From Streptomyces hydrogenans (GTDB taxonomy: Bacteria; Actinomycetota; Actinomycetes; Streptomycetales; Streptomycetaceae): a stretch of DNA of 64,000 nucleotides. Shown here piece after piece: positions 56,801 through 64,000 of the stretch. How positions within the stretch are numbered: position 1 is the stretch's first letter; each line of letters starts with the position of its first letter. The notes beneath the pieces are model-generated. The model saw nothing but the letters and a program-made list of their open reading frames with translations. It ran no database searches and was not told the DNA's origin. The stretch covers positions 186,001 through 250,000 of the forward strand of contig NZ_BNBS01000001.1 of assembly GCF_014656075.1 (NCBI RefSeq), written 5' to 3'. The position numbers and the translations under genes were made by a program.

Positions 56801-58044
56801 GCGGGGGCGGCTCCTGGTGGGACGGGAAGGTGGGCGGTGACGCGGAATCCTCCGCCGGGGCGGGGCCCGGCGGTGAACTCCCCGTGCAGCAGTCCGACGC
56901 GCTCGCGCATCCCGACGAGGCCGTACCCGGAACCCGCGCCGGTCCGCTCGCGGCGGCGCTCCTCGGGAGCGGGCCCGGGGTCCTCGACGGTGAGGACGAG
57001 GGTCTCGGGGTCGCGGTGGTCGACGGTGATGGTGCAGCGGTCGGCGCCGGAGTGGCGGACGACGTTGGTGACGGACTCCTGGAGGACGCGGAAGGCGGAG
57101 AGGTCGACGTCGGGCGGCAGCGGCCGCGGCGCGCCGACCCGGCGGACGGTGACGCGCACCCCGGCGGCGCCGGTCGTCTCTGCGAGGCGGTCGAGGGCGG
57201 CGAGCCCCGGCGGGCCGGACGGGTCGGGCTCGGCGGCGGTGTCGGCGGGTATGTCCGGCGGGGCGTCGGCGGCACGGAGGGCGCCGAGCATCCGGCGGAG
57301 GCCGGCGAGGGTCTCGCGGCTGGCGGTCTCGATCTCGCCGAGGGCTTCACGGGCCAGCTCGGGCCGCTTGTCGATGACGAGCCGGGCGGCGCCGGCCTGG
57401 AGGGCGACGATGCCGATGCTGTGGGCGACGGTGTCGTGCATCTCGCGGGCGATCCGGAGCCGTTCGGCGACGACGGCCTGTTCGGCGGTGCGGGCCCTGG
57501 TCTCGTCGGCGTGGAGCCGGTTCTGGCGCACGGAGCGGCCGAAGAGCCAGACGGCGCCCGCGGTGGAGAGCACGGCGAGGGCGGTGGTGGTGCCCGCGCT
57601 CCAGCCGGCGAGCAGCCGGATGGCGAGGTGGCCGAGGGCGACGCCGACCGCGAGGAGGACGGCGCGCTCGGACTCCTTCCTCGGCCGGTGGACGGCGATC
57701 GTGTAGAGGGCGACGTCGACGGCGAGGTACTGGGCGAGCGGTATGGCGGTGACGCCCAGCGGAAAGGAGCAGAGGACGGCGGCGGCGAGGAGGTGGCCGA
57801 GCCCGGCGGTGGCCCTGCGGTCGAGGAGCGCGCTGCCGCGGAGGGCCAGGGCGGTGGCGAGGGCGAGCATGGTGAGCCCGTCCCAGCGGAGGAAGACGAC
57901 GCCCACGAGCACGTCGGCCTCTTCCTGACCGGGCAGGCGCATGCGCAGGAGCACGGTGAAGAGGAGGCCGGCGAGCCAGGCGAGCGCGGCCCACCAGCCG
58001 GGCGTGACCCGTTCGCGGAGCGGAACCGCCGAGGACGCTGACAT
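56797..58044 (-). CDS. NarL-type sensor histidine kinase
   Basis: This 415-residue kinase has six hydrophobic segments in its first 170 residues, a HisKA_3 domain with phospho-acceptor H203 in EMHDTVAHS, and an HATPase domain (VTNVVRHSGAD, GSGYGLVGMRER). There is no extracellular sensor loop, so it may sense in the membrane. ATG 58044 is used; ATG 58080 would add twelve residues. The stop overlaps the regulator start. Confidence 0.92.
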   Translation of the reverse strand: MSASSAVPLRERVTPGWWAALAWLAGLLFTVLLRMRLPGQEEADVLVGVVFLRWDGLTMLALATALALRGSALLDRRATAGLGHLLAAAVLCSFPLGVTAIPLAQYLAVDVALYTIAVHRPRKESERAVLLAVGVALGHLAIRLLAGWSAGTTTALAVLSTAGAVWLFGRSVRQNRLHADETRARTAEQAVVAERLRIAREMHDTVAHSIGIVALQAGAARLVIDKRPELAREALGEIETASRETLAGLRRMLGALRAADAPPDIPADTAAEPDPSGPPGLAALDRLAETTGAAGVRVTVRRVGAPRPLPPDVDLSAFRVLQESVTNVVRHSGADRCTITVDHRDPETLVLTVEDPGPAPEERRRERTGAGSGYGLVGMRERVGLLHGEFTAGPRPGGGFRVTAHLPVPPGAAPA

Positions 58045-58088
58045 GCGGGGATCGTAGATCGCGGGGCGGTGCCTGGTCATCAGACCCA

Positions 58089-58100
58089 GGTTGTACAACC
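58089..58100. promoter_or_regulatory. Palindrome between kinase and ABC transporter genes
   Basis: GGTTGTACAACC is a perfect 12-base palindrome in the divergent gap, 45 bases before the kinase start and 78 before the ABC gene. A partial match, CGGTTGATTGTCAG, follows at 58117-58130. It may be the binding site of the LuxR-type regulator. Confidence 0.45.
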
Positions 58101-58177
58101 GGGGATGACTGTCCGTCGGTTGATTGTCAGTCCTGGTCCGATGCCCGGGGAGGGGGCGGGGCGGCACCGTGGTGGGC

Positions 58178-59086
58178 ATGATCGAAGTCAGGGAACTCAC
58201 GAAGCGCTACGGCGCCACCACCGCGGTCGACGGGTTGACGTTCACCGTGCGGCCGGGCCGGGTCACCGGCTTCCTCGGGCCCAACGGAGCGGGGAAGAGC
58301 ACGACGCTGCGGATGGTCCTCGGACTGCACGCGCCGACGAGCGGCGCGGTGACGGTCGACGGCCGGCGGTTCGCGGACCGGCCGCGCGGGCTGCGGCACG
58401 TGGGCGCGCTGCTGGACGCCGCGGACGTGCACGGCGGACGGACGGCGCGGGCGCACCTCGCGGTCCTCGCGCGGAGCAACCGGATACCGGTGGCCCGGGT
58501 GGACGCGGTGCTGGAGGAGGTCGGTCTCGGTGCTGCGGCGCGGCGTCGGATCGGCGGCTTCTCACTGGGGATGCGGCAGCGGCTGGGCATAGCGGGCGCG
58601 CTGCTGGGCGATCCGCCGGTGCTGCTGTTCGACGAGCCGCTGAACGGGCTGGACCCGGAGGGGGTGCGCTGGGTGCGGGAGTTGTTCGGGCGGCTCGCCG
58701 GGGAGGGGCGGACGGTGTTCGTCTCCAGCCATCTGATGAGCGAGATGGAGCACACGGCCGACGACCTGGTGGTGGTCGGCCGGGGGCGGCTGATCGCGGA
58801 GGAGAGCCTGGCCGAGTTCGCGGCGCGCGGGGCGCGGCCGAGCGTGGCGGTCGGGACGCCGGATCCGGGGGTGCTGGCGCCGCTGTTGCTGGCCTCGGGC
58901 GCGGAGGTCGTCTCGGAGGAGGGCAGGCTGACGGTGACCGGGCTGAGCGCGGCCCGGATCGGTGAGCTGGCGGCCGAGCACCGGGTGGTGCTGGACCAGC
59001 TGACCACCCGCAGGGCCTCCCTCGAGGAGGCGTTCATGGAGCTGACGGCGGAGAGCGCCGACTACACGGCAGGAGGTGCGCGATGA
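58178..59086 (+). CDS. ABC transporter ATP-binding protein
   Basis: This 302-residue ATPase has Walker A GPNGAGKST (residues 34-42), the signature FSLGMRQRL in place of LSGGQ, Walker B LLFDEPLNGLDP and an H-loop SSHLMSEME. The C-terminal third is the DrrA/CcmA-type extension. With the permease it forms an exporter, commonly of peptides, lipids or antibiotics. Stop and next start overlap as ATGA. Confidence 0.93.
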   Translation: MIEVRELTKRYGATTAVDGLTFTVRPGRVTGFLGPNGAGKSTTLRMVLGLHAPTSGAVTVDGRRFADRPRGLRHVGALLDAADVHGGRTARAHLAVLARSNRIPVARVDAVLEEVGLGAAARRRIGGFSLGMRQRLGIAGALLGDPPVLLFDEPLNGLDPEGVRWVRELFGRLAGEGRTVFVSSHLMSEMEHTADDLVVVGRGRLIAEESLAEFAARGARPSVAVGTPDPGVLAPLLLASGAEVVSEEGRLTVTGLSAARIGELAAEHRVVLDQLTTRRASLEEAFMELTAESADYTAGGAR

Positions 59087-59910
59087 CGGCGCTGGTCGTT
59101 CCCGTGGTGGAGCCGCGGGCCCGGTTCCGGGATCTGGTGGGTTCGGAGTGGCTGAAGCTGTGGTCGCTGCGGTCGACCGGCTGGTCGCTGTTGCTGGGCG
59201 CGCTGGCGGTGATGGCGTTCAACGTGGGCACGGCGTGGGACCACTACCGGTACTGGTTCGCGTATGACGAGGCGTCGCGGGCGTCGTTCGTGGCGGACGG
59301 GCTGGCGCTGGGGGACGCGTTCACGGGGAACGCGGCGATGGTGCTGATCCTGTGCTCGGCCGCGACGGGCGCGGTGGCGATGGTCGGCGAGTACGGCAGC
59401 GGGCAGGTGCGGACGAGCTTCGCGGCGGTGCCGGCCCGGGGGCAGCTGATATCGGCGAAGGCGCTGGTGCTGGCCGGGGTGCAGGCCGGGTTCGGGGTGG
59501 TGGTGGCGGGCGGTTCGTTCTGGGTGTCGCAGGCGGTGTTGTCGCTGCGGGGCGTGGGGGTGTCGCTGGGTCATCCGGGCGCGGTGCGGCTGGTGGTGGC
59601 GTCGGCGCTGCTGGCGCCGGTGTGCGCGCTGGCGGGGATGGCGCTGGGGGCGCTGGTGCGGCGCGGGGCGGCGGCGGTGGTCGGCGCGGTGGTACTGCTG
59701 CTGTTCCTGCCGATGGTGCTGAGTGAGGAGCGGTGGCTGACGGCGGTGCTGGGGCACGCGACGCCGTTCCGGGCGTGGCAGCGGCTGGCCGGAGAGGGGA
59801 TGGCGACTCCGTTCCCGTGGACGACGGGCGGGGCGTGGCTGGTGTACGGCGGGTGGGCCGTGGGGGCGGTGGTGGTGGCGGTGCTGACGGTGCGCCGGCG
59901 GGATCAGTGA
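59083..59910 (+). CDS. ABC transporter permease
   Basis: This 275-residue ABC-2 type permease has about six hydrophobic segments and the typical opening SEWLKLWSLRSTGWSLL. It completes the exporter with the overlapping ATPase gene. The 3' end overlaps the convergent YihY-type gene by seven bases. Confidence 0.88.
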   Translation: MTALVVPVVEPRARFRDLVGSEWLKLWSLRSTGWSLLLGALAVMAFNVGTAWDHYRYWFAYDEASRASFVADGLALGDAFTGNAAMVLILCSAATGAVAMVGEYGSGQVRTSFAAVPARGQLISAKALVLAGVQAGFGVVVAGGSFWVSQAVLSLRGVGVSLGHPGAVRLVVASALLAPVCALAGMALGALVRRGAAAVVGAVVLLLFLPMVLSEERWLTAVLGHATPFRAWQRLAGEGMATPFPWTTGGAWLVYGGWAVGAVVVAVLTVRRRDQ

Positions 59911-60788
59911 GCGGTGGGCCCGGGTCGGTCGGGGTGGGTGCGGGTGAGGCGCCGGTCGACCCGGGTCTCGTGGACGAGGCGGCCGACGAGGGCGCTGCCG
60001 TAGACGACGAAGCCGACGCCGACGAGCCAGGACTGGAGGACGAGGACGGTGCCGAACTGGCCGTAGGTGACGGCGTTGGAGGCGATCAGGGGGGAGAAGA
60101 CCAGTTGGGAGAAGATCCGCAGTCCGAGGAGGCCCAGGGCGGTGAGGACGGCGCCGGGCAGGAGGGCGCGCCAGCGGATGCGGCCGCACAGGAGGAAGCG
60201 CTGGGACCACCAGAAGAAGAGGAAGGTGCCGATGAGGTCGCCGAGGGCGACGAGGACGGTCACGCCGGCGGGGGCGCGTTCGGGGGCCGGGAAGGCGACG
60301 AAGAGGAGGAGGGCGCCGACGAGGACGGCGAGCCAGACGACATGGCGCCACATGGTGTGCCAGCGGGCGGTGGGGAGGTCCCAGGCGCGTTCGTAGCCGG
60401 TCTGGACGGCGGAGCCGAAGGTGACGCCGAAGGCGGCGAGGGCGGCGAGGCCGAAGGCGGTGGTGCGCTGGAGTGCCTGACCGGGCTGGCCGAAGAGTTG
60501 TTCGACCTCTTCCTCGGAGACCTCGGTGACGCCGAGGCCCTGGATGAGCCAGCGGGCGAAGCCCTGGCCGCGGGAGAGGTCGGCGGCGGCCACCACGATG
60601 AGCAGGGGGACGAGGGTGAGGAGGCTGAGGGCGGCGAAACCCATGGCGCGGTGCATGAGTTCCATGGCGCGGCCGCGGTTCCAGGCGAGCCCCACGGGGG
60701 AGTCGAGCAGGCGGGCGTGCAGCCGGTGGATCGGTCGGGCTGGTTCGGGCGGCGGCTGGTCGCTCGGCGTACCGGGGGTGGGGGGCAT
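59904..60788 (-). CDS. YihY/BrkB-family membrane protein
   Basis: This 294-residue protein has five or six membrane segments between about residues 45 and 275, of the YihY (formerly ribonuclease BN) family. The FGLAALAAFGVTFG and YGQFGTVLVLQSWLVGVGFVVYG segments are characteristic. The N-terminus is Pro-rich and cytoplasmic. Function in bacteria is unsettled. ATG 60788 is used; a GTG at 60809 would add seven residues. Confidence 0.83.
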   Translation of the reverse strand: MPPTPGTPSDQPPPEPARPIHRLHARLLDSPVGLAWNRGRAMELMHRAMGFAALSLLTLVPLLIVVAAADLSRGQGFARWLIQGLGVTEVSEEEVEQLFGQPGQALQRTTAFGLAALAAFGVTFGSAVQTGYERAWDLPTARWHTMWRHVVWLAVLVGALLLFVAFPAPERAPAGVTVLVALGDLIGTFLFFWWSQRFLLCGRIRWRALLPGAVLTALGLLGLRIFSQLVFSPLIASNAVTYGQFGTVLVLQSWLVGVGFVVYGSALVGRLVHETRVDRRLTRTHPDRPGPTAH

Positions 60789-60853
60789 GTCTGGTCCGGT
60801 ACCCGCCACGGCGCCGGGTGCTGCGGTGATGGGGCCGAACGGGTGGGTGGGGG

Positions 60854-61324
60854 TCAGGGCAGGGGGCGGGCTCCGGGGCCGGGGGCGACGGTCACGTCAC
60901 GGGCGGTGAGGACCTCGGCGTCCTCGCCGGCGCACTGGACGACGACCTGGACGGGGGCTCCGCAGGCGGTGTGGCGGATGTCCAGGGCGGGGCCCTCGGG
61001 GTCGCCGGTGTGGGTGTCGCCCCACTGCTTGAGGGCGAGCATGACGGGCCAGAGGTCGATGCCCTTGGGGGTGAGGCGGTACTCGTTGCGGGTGCGGGTG
61101 CCGGGTTCCCGGTACGGGACGCTGCGGAGGACACCGGCGGCGACGAGTTTGCGGAGCCGGTCGGCGAGGACGGCCTCGGAGAGGCCGATGTGGCGGTGGA
61201 AGTCGTCGTAGCGGCGGACGCCGTTGAAGGCGTCGCGCAGGATGAGCAGGCTCCACTTCTCGCCCACGAGGTCCAGGGTGCGCCGGACCGAGCAGTTCTC
61301 GGTGTCCGTCTCCAGCCACTTCAT
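60854..61324 (-). CDS. HxlR-family transcriptional regulator
   Basis: This 156-residue regulator has the HxlR winged helix (VGEKWSLLILRDAFNGVRRYD, then LRKLVAAGVLRSVPY). A conserved Cys (C11, in ENCSVRRTL) suggests thiol or electrophile sensing, as in several HxlR proteins. ATG 61324 is preferred; GTG 61330 is the alternative. It is divergent from a thioesterase gene with a palindromic promoter between. Confidence 0.9.
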   Translation of the reverse strand: MKWLETDTENCSVRRTLDLVGEKWSLLILRDAFNGVRRYDDFHRHIGLSEAVLADRLRKLVAAGVLRSVPYREPGTRTRNEYRLTPKGIDLWPVMLALKQWGDTHTGDPEGPALDIRHTACGAPVQVVVQCAGEDAEVLTARDVTVAPGPGARPLP

Positions 61325-61353
61325 CGTCACACTCTAGCCACCTGGCTGCGTCG

Positions 61354-61383
61354 TTGACAGTCAGCTGACGTGGGGTCTAGCTT
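61354..61383 (+). promoter_or_regulatory. Thioesterase promoter with embedded palindrome
   Basis: TTGACA (61354-61359) and TAGCTT (61378-61383) with an 18-base spacer form a good promoter. The spacer starts with the perfect palindrome GTCAGCTGAC (61360-61369), where the divergent HxlR regulator may bind. Confidence 0.55.
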
Positions 61384-61439
61384 CGCAGTACAGAGCCAGC
61401 CGTCGGTACGGCGGGCGGGAACGACGGAGTGGAGTGGTC

Positions 61440-61958
61440 ATGGGGCGGTCACGGACGGTCGAGTGGGAGGACGCCGGGGCCACCGCGCGGGCGGCGGCGT
61501 CGATGGCGGGGCTCGACTTCCTGCGGGAGATGATCGCGGGCCGGCTGCCGGGCCCGCCGATCGCGGCGCTGCTCGGGTTCTCGCTGGAGGAGGCCGAGCA
61601 CGGGCGTGCCGTCTTCGCCCTGGAGCCGGGCGAGGAGCACTACAACCCGATCGGCAGTGTGCACGGCGGGGTCTACGCCACGCTCCTCGACTCGGCGGCC
61701 GGGTGCGCGGTGCACACCACGCTCCCACAGGGCACCGCCTACACCTCGCTCGACCTGCAGACCCGCTTCCTGCGCCCGATCACGATGGACACCGGCAAGG
61801 TGCGGGCCGTGGGCACGGTCCTCTCGCAGGGACGGCGCACCGCGCTCGCGGAGGCCGGCCTCTACGACGCGCAGGACCGCCTCCTGGCGCACGCCACCAG
61901 CACCTGCATGCTCTTCCCGGTTCCCGGCCGGGAGACGGGCGACGGCGCTCGCGCCTGA
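61440..61958 (+). CDS. PaaI-type hotdog thioesterase
   Basis: This 172-residue acyl-CoA thioesterase has the PaaI-family motif NPIGSVHGGVYATLLDSAAG (about residues 61-80), with the Asp nucleophile region and TRFLRPI strand. GGAG lies five bases before ATG 61440. It releases acids from aromatic or medium-chain CoA esters. Its neighbour HxlR probably controls it. Confidence 0.88.
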   Translation: MGRSRTVEWEDAGATARAAASMAGLDFLREMIAGRLPGPPIAALLGFSLEEAEHGRAVFALEPGEEHYNPIGSVHGGVYATLLDSAAGCAVHTTLPQGTAYTSLDLQTRFLRPITMDTGKVRAVGTVLSQGRRTALAEAGLYDAQDRLLAHATSTCMLFPVPGRETGDGARA

Positions 61959-61980
61959 CGCCCTGCACGCGCCCGTCCGG

Positions 61981-62346
61981 TCAGCGCTGGGCGAGGACCG
62001 GGCGGGCGCGGGTACAGCGGTCGGGCGCCACGTCCGGGACCGCGGTGGCCTGGAGGGCGGCGCTGACCAGGGTGGCGAGCAGGTCGATGTCGGAGCCCGC
62101 GTCGAGCAGGACCGTCACCCAGCCGGATCCGGCCCGGAGCCGTACCGCGGTGGAGTTCTGGAGGGCGGGGCGCAGCCTGGCGACCATCGCGCGGGTGAGG
62201 TGGACGTCGGCCTCGTGCTCGCCGTGGAAGTGGACGATCTCCTCCGTCGCCGTCCCGAGACCGAGTTCCGCACCGCAGTGCGCCCGGCCGGGGGTCAGCG
62301 AGGGCCAGCTCATCAGACGTTCACTGGCATGCCTGGCCGTGTTCAT
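61981..62346 (-). CDS. Conserved hypothetical protein (luciferase-domain/DUF5519-like)
   Basis: This 121-residue protein has a segment SWPSLTPGRAHCGAELGLG followed by EIVHFHGEHEADVHLT, resembling the small luciferase-domain/DUF5519 proteins of Streptomyces. These are not the bacterial bioluminescence enzymes. No signal or membrane helix. It is convergent with the thioesterase gene. Function unknown. Confidence 0.7.
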   Translation of the reverse strand: MNTARHASERLMSWPSLTPGRAHCGAELGLGTATEEIVHFHGEHEADVHLTRAMVARLRPALQNSTAVRLRAGSGWVTVLLDAGSDIDLLATLVSAALQATAVPDVAPDRCTRARPVLAQR

Positions 62347-62496
62347 ACGAGGAGCGTGCCGGGCTCCGGGGCGCGGCACAAGCGTCCTGGCGAAAGAATC
62401 CCGTCGAGTCCGGAAACCGTCGGTCGGAGAGGGCGATGTGACTCTTTGTCACCACCGTGGGTGGGGTCCGGGAAGCGCTCCGTCACCGCCGCCGGA

Positions 62497-63651
62497 TCAG
62501 CTCGCCGGGCGGCCGCGGACCCGGGCCGCGAGGACGGCGACGTCGTCCTCGGCGTGGTGGGCGTCGAGCCGGTCGAGGACCTCGTCGACGACCCGTTCCG
62601 GTCCGGGGTCCGGGGGCAGGCGGAGTCCGGCCAGCCGGGCCAGTGAGACGTCGATGTCCTCTCCCCTGCGCTCGACCAGGCCGTCGGTGAAGAGCAGCAG
62701 GGTGTCGCCCTCGGCCAGCGGCCGAGTGGCGGGGTCGTAGCCGCCTACACCGGTGCCGAGCGGCGGACCGACGGGGAGGTCCACTAGTTCGGCCGAGCCG
62801 TCCGCGCCGAAGACCGCCGGCGGCAGGTGACCGGCGCTGGCGAAGGTCGCGGTGCCGCGCCCCGGGTCCACGCGGACCAGGAGGCAGGTCGCCGGGCGGC
62901 GGGCGCCGTCCTGGGCGACGACCGCGTCCAGATGGCGCAGCACCCGGTGGGGCGGCAGGTCGGTGGCCGCCACCTCGCGGAGCGCGGAGCGGTAGGCGTT
63001 CATGTCGACGGCCGCGTCGAGACCGTGGCCCATGACGTCGCCGACGACGAGCAGGCTGCGGCCGAAGTGGAGCCGTACCGTCTCGAACCAGTCACCGCCG
63101 ACCAGGGTCCGGGGGCCGGCGGGCAGGTAGCGGCCGGCGATCTCCAGATTGGGGTGCGGCCTGCCGGGTTCGGCGACGAGCGCCCGCTGGAGGTGGAGGG
63201 CGGTGTCCTCGGTGGCGGCGAGCCGCCGGGCGTGCCGGATGTGACGGGCGGCCAGCCGCGCCGCCTGCCGCAGCACGGTGAGGTCGTCGTCGGTGTACGG
63301 CGGTGCGGTGCGGGCGAGCGTGACCGTGCCCAGGGGCCGCTCGCGGTCCACGGCGAGCGGGACCGTCAGCGTCTGCGCGGCTCCCGGACCCGCGGGGGCC
63401 GGCGCGGAGGGGGCCGCCGGGTCCGGCACGGCGTCCTCGCCGGGCGCGGGCGTCAGGGCGACGGTGGCCGCGCCGCCGGGGTGCCGGGCGAGGAAGGCGG
63501 TGAGTTCGCGGCAGGTGGTGGTCTCGTCGAGCGTCGTGCCGATGGATCCGATGGCCGCGTCCAGGGCCTCGGCCAGGCGTGCGGCCGCCCCGACGGACGT
63601 CCGCCCCGGGCCACCGGGGGTGGGCGGGGATGCCGCTTCTCGTTCCGCCAC
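62497..63651 (-). CDS. GAF-SpoIIE-type serine phosphatase
   Basis: This 384-residue protein has a GAF-like N-terminal half (about residues 20-155) and a PP2C/SpoIIE domain (about 165-380) with GGDWFETV, GDVMGHGLDAAVDM and DDVAVLAARV motifs. It probably acts on an anti-sigma antagonist in a stress pathway. The GTG start has GGAGG three bases apart from GTC. It is divergent from a MoxR ATPase gene. Confidence 0.9.
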   Translation of the reverse strand: MAEREAASPPTPGGPGRTSVGAAARLAEALDAAIGSIGTTLDETTTCRELTAFLARHPGGAATVALTPAPGEDAVPDPAAPSAPAPAGPGAAQTLTVPLAVDRERPLGTVTLARTAPPYTDDDLTVLRQAARLAARHIRHARRLAATEDTALHLQRALVAEPGRPHPNLEIAGRYLPAGPRTLVGGDWFETVRLHFGRSLLVVGDVMGHGLDAAVDMNAYRSALREVAATDLPPHRVLRHLDAVVAQDGARRPATCLLVRVDPGRGTATFASAGHLPPAVFGADGSAELVDLPVGPPLGTGVGGYDPATRPLAEGDTLLLFTDGLVERRGEDIDVSLARLAGLRLPPDPGPERVVDEVLDRLDAHHAEDDVAVLAARVRGRPAS

Positions 63652-63725
63652 GACACCTCCACCGCCGTGCGGTCACCGGGCGGGCGGCCGACGCCCGCTC
63701 ACCCCATTGCACCAGCGGGCGGCGC

Positions 63726-63753
63726 TCCGCGCACGGTGCGCACCGTGCGCGGA
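63726..63753. promoter_or_regulatory. 28-bp perfect palindrome between phosphatase and MoxR genes
   Basis: TCCGCGCACGGTGC is followed directly by its reverse complement with no loop. It lies 74 bases before the phosphatase GTG and 87 before the moxR ATG. Such a loopless palindrome is better explained as a protein-binding site than a terminator, because both flanking genes point away from it. Confidence 0.55.
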
Positions 63754-63840
63754 GGACGGTTGTGCGGCGATGCGGGATCTGATCAAGTACAGCATGAGGC
63801 TACCGGTCGGTATCTTTCTTCGCTCCCCGGGGGGACAGCC

Positions 63841-64000
63841 ATGACGAACGGGTTCTTCGGCTCCGTCGACGAGGTCGCCGAGCGACTCGCGGCGACCGGC
63901 TATCTGGCCTCGCCCGCCATCGCGACCACGGTCTTCCTCGCCGACCGGCTGGGCAAGCCGCTGCTGGTGGAGGGCCCGGCCGGGGTCGGCAAGACACAGC
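63841..64000 (+). CDS. MoxR-family AAA ATPase (5' part only)
   Basis: The first 53 codons before the right edge encode an AAA protein with Walker A GPAGVGKT (residues 45-52) and the preceding LADRLGKPLLVEG, as in MoxR ATPases. These act as chaperones for metal-cofactor enzymes, often with a von Willebrand A protein encoded next. A GGGGGGA tract precedes the ATG. The rest is outside the window. Confidence 0.85.
   Translation, partial: MTNGFFGSVDEVAERLAATGYLASPAIATTVFLADRLGKPLLVEGPAGVGKTQ

Overview
The window is very GC-rich actinomycete DNA. Third codon positions are almost all G or C, starts are ATG, GTG or TTG behind GGAGG-type ribosome sites, and operons are packed with ATGA, GTGA and TGATG overlaps. 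Gene content points to Streptomyces or a close relative: a Fur/catalase-peroxidase pair, GAPDH with an AraC-type regulator, a c-di-AMP-riboswitch LysM hydrolase, C-minus L31, SpoIIE-type phosphatases and HxlR. No tRNA, rRNA, CRISPR array or insertion sequence was seen.

Region 1 (1-15.4 kb) encodes breakdown of steroid rings A and B. A leftward operon carries a second HsaA-like protein, hsaA, hsaD, hsaC, hsaB, a MaoC hydratase, a 3-ketosteroid dehydrogenase and a hydroxysteroid dehydrogenase cut by the window edge. A divergent IclR regulator follows. A second leftward operon carries hsaE, hsaG, hsaF, kshA, a small Cys-rich gene and kshB, then a 3-alpha-HSD-like SDR and a SRPBCC protein. Together these would ring-open androstenedione-type steroids and convert the C5 fragment to pyruvate and propionyl-CoA.

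Region 2 (15.4-29.7 kb) encodes breakdown of rings C and D. It follows the Mycobacterium tuberculosis Rv3548c-Rv3564 neighbourhood almost gene for gene: two SDRs, divergent echA20-ipdA-ipdB-ipdC, a VOC gene, fadA6-kstR2-ipdF-fadE30 leftward, and a rightward enoyl-CoA hydratase with three acyl-CoA dehydrogenases. Both divergent promoters carry a near-identical palindrome resembling the KstR2 box. A truncated MHS permease and a duplicated thiolase 3' end show past rearrangement. No fadD3, kstR, mce4 or side-chain genes are present, so the set is incomplete within this window.

Region 3 (29.7-48.5 kb) is mixed: a conserved hypothetical protein, GAPDH with its regulator, a zinc alcohol dehydrogenase, a C45 acyltransferase/hydrolase, Fur and divergent katG, an orphan degenerate response regulator, a GT2 glycosyltransferase, an SDR, an amino-sugar module (class II aldolase, SIS isomerase, DeoR regulator), a Tat-secreted phospholipase C and a riboswitch-controlled LysM/transglycosylase protein.

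Region 4 (48.5-64 kb) is stress and signalling: a phosphoribosyltransferase-hydrolase fusion, universal stress protein, alpha/beta hydrolase, GAF-PAS-SpoIIE phosphatase, C-minus L31, cyclophilin, a small secreted protein, a two-component system divergent from an ABC exporter, a YihY membrane protein, HxlR divergent from a thioesterase, a second PP2C phosphatase, and the start of a MoxR ATPase running off the right edge.
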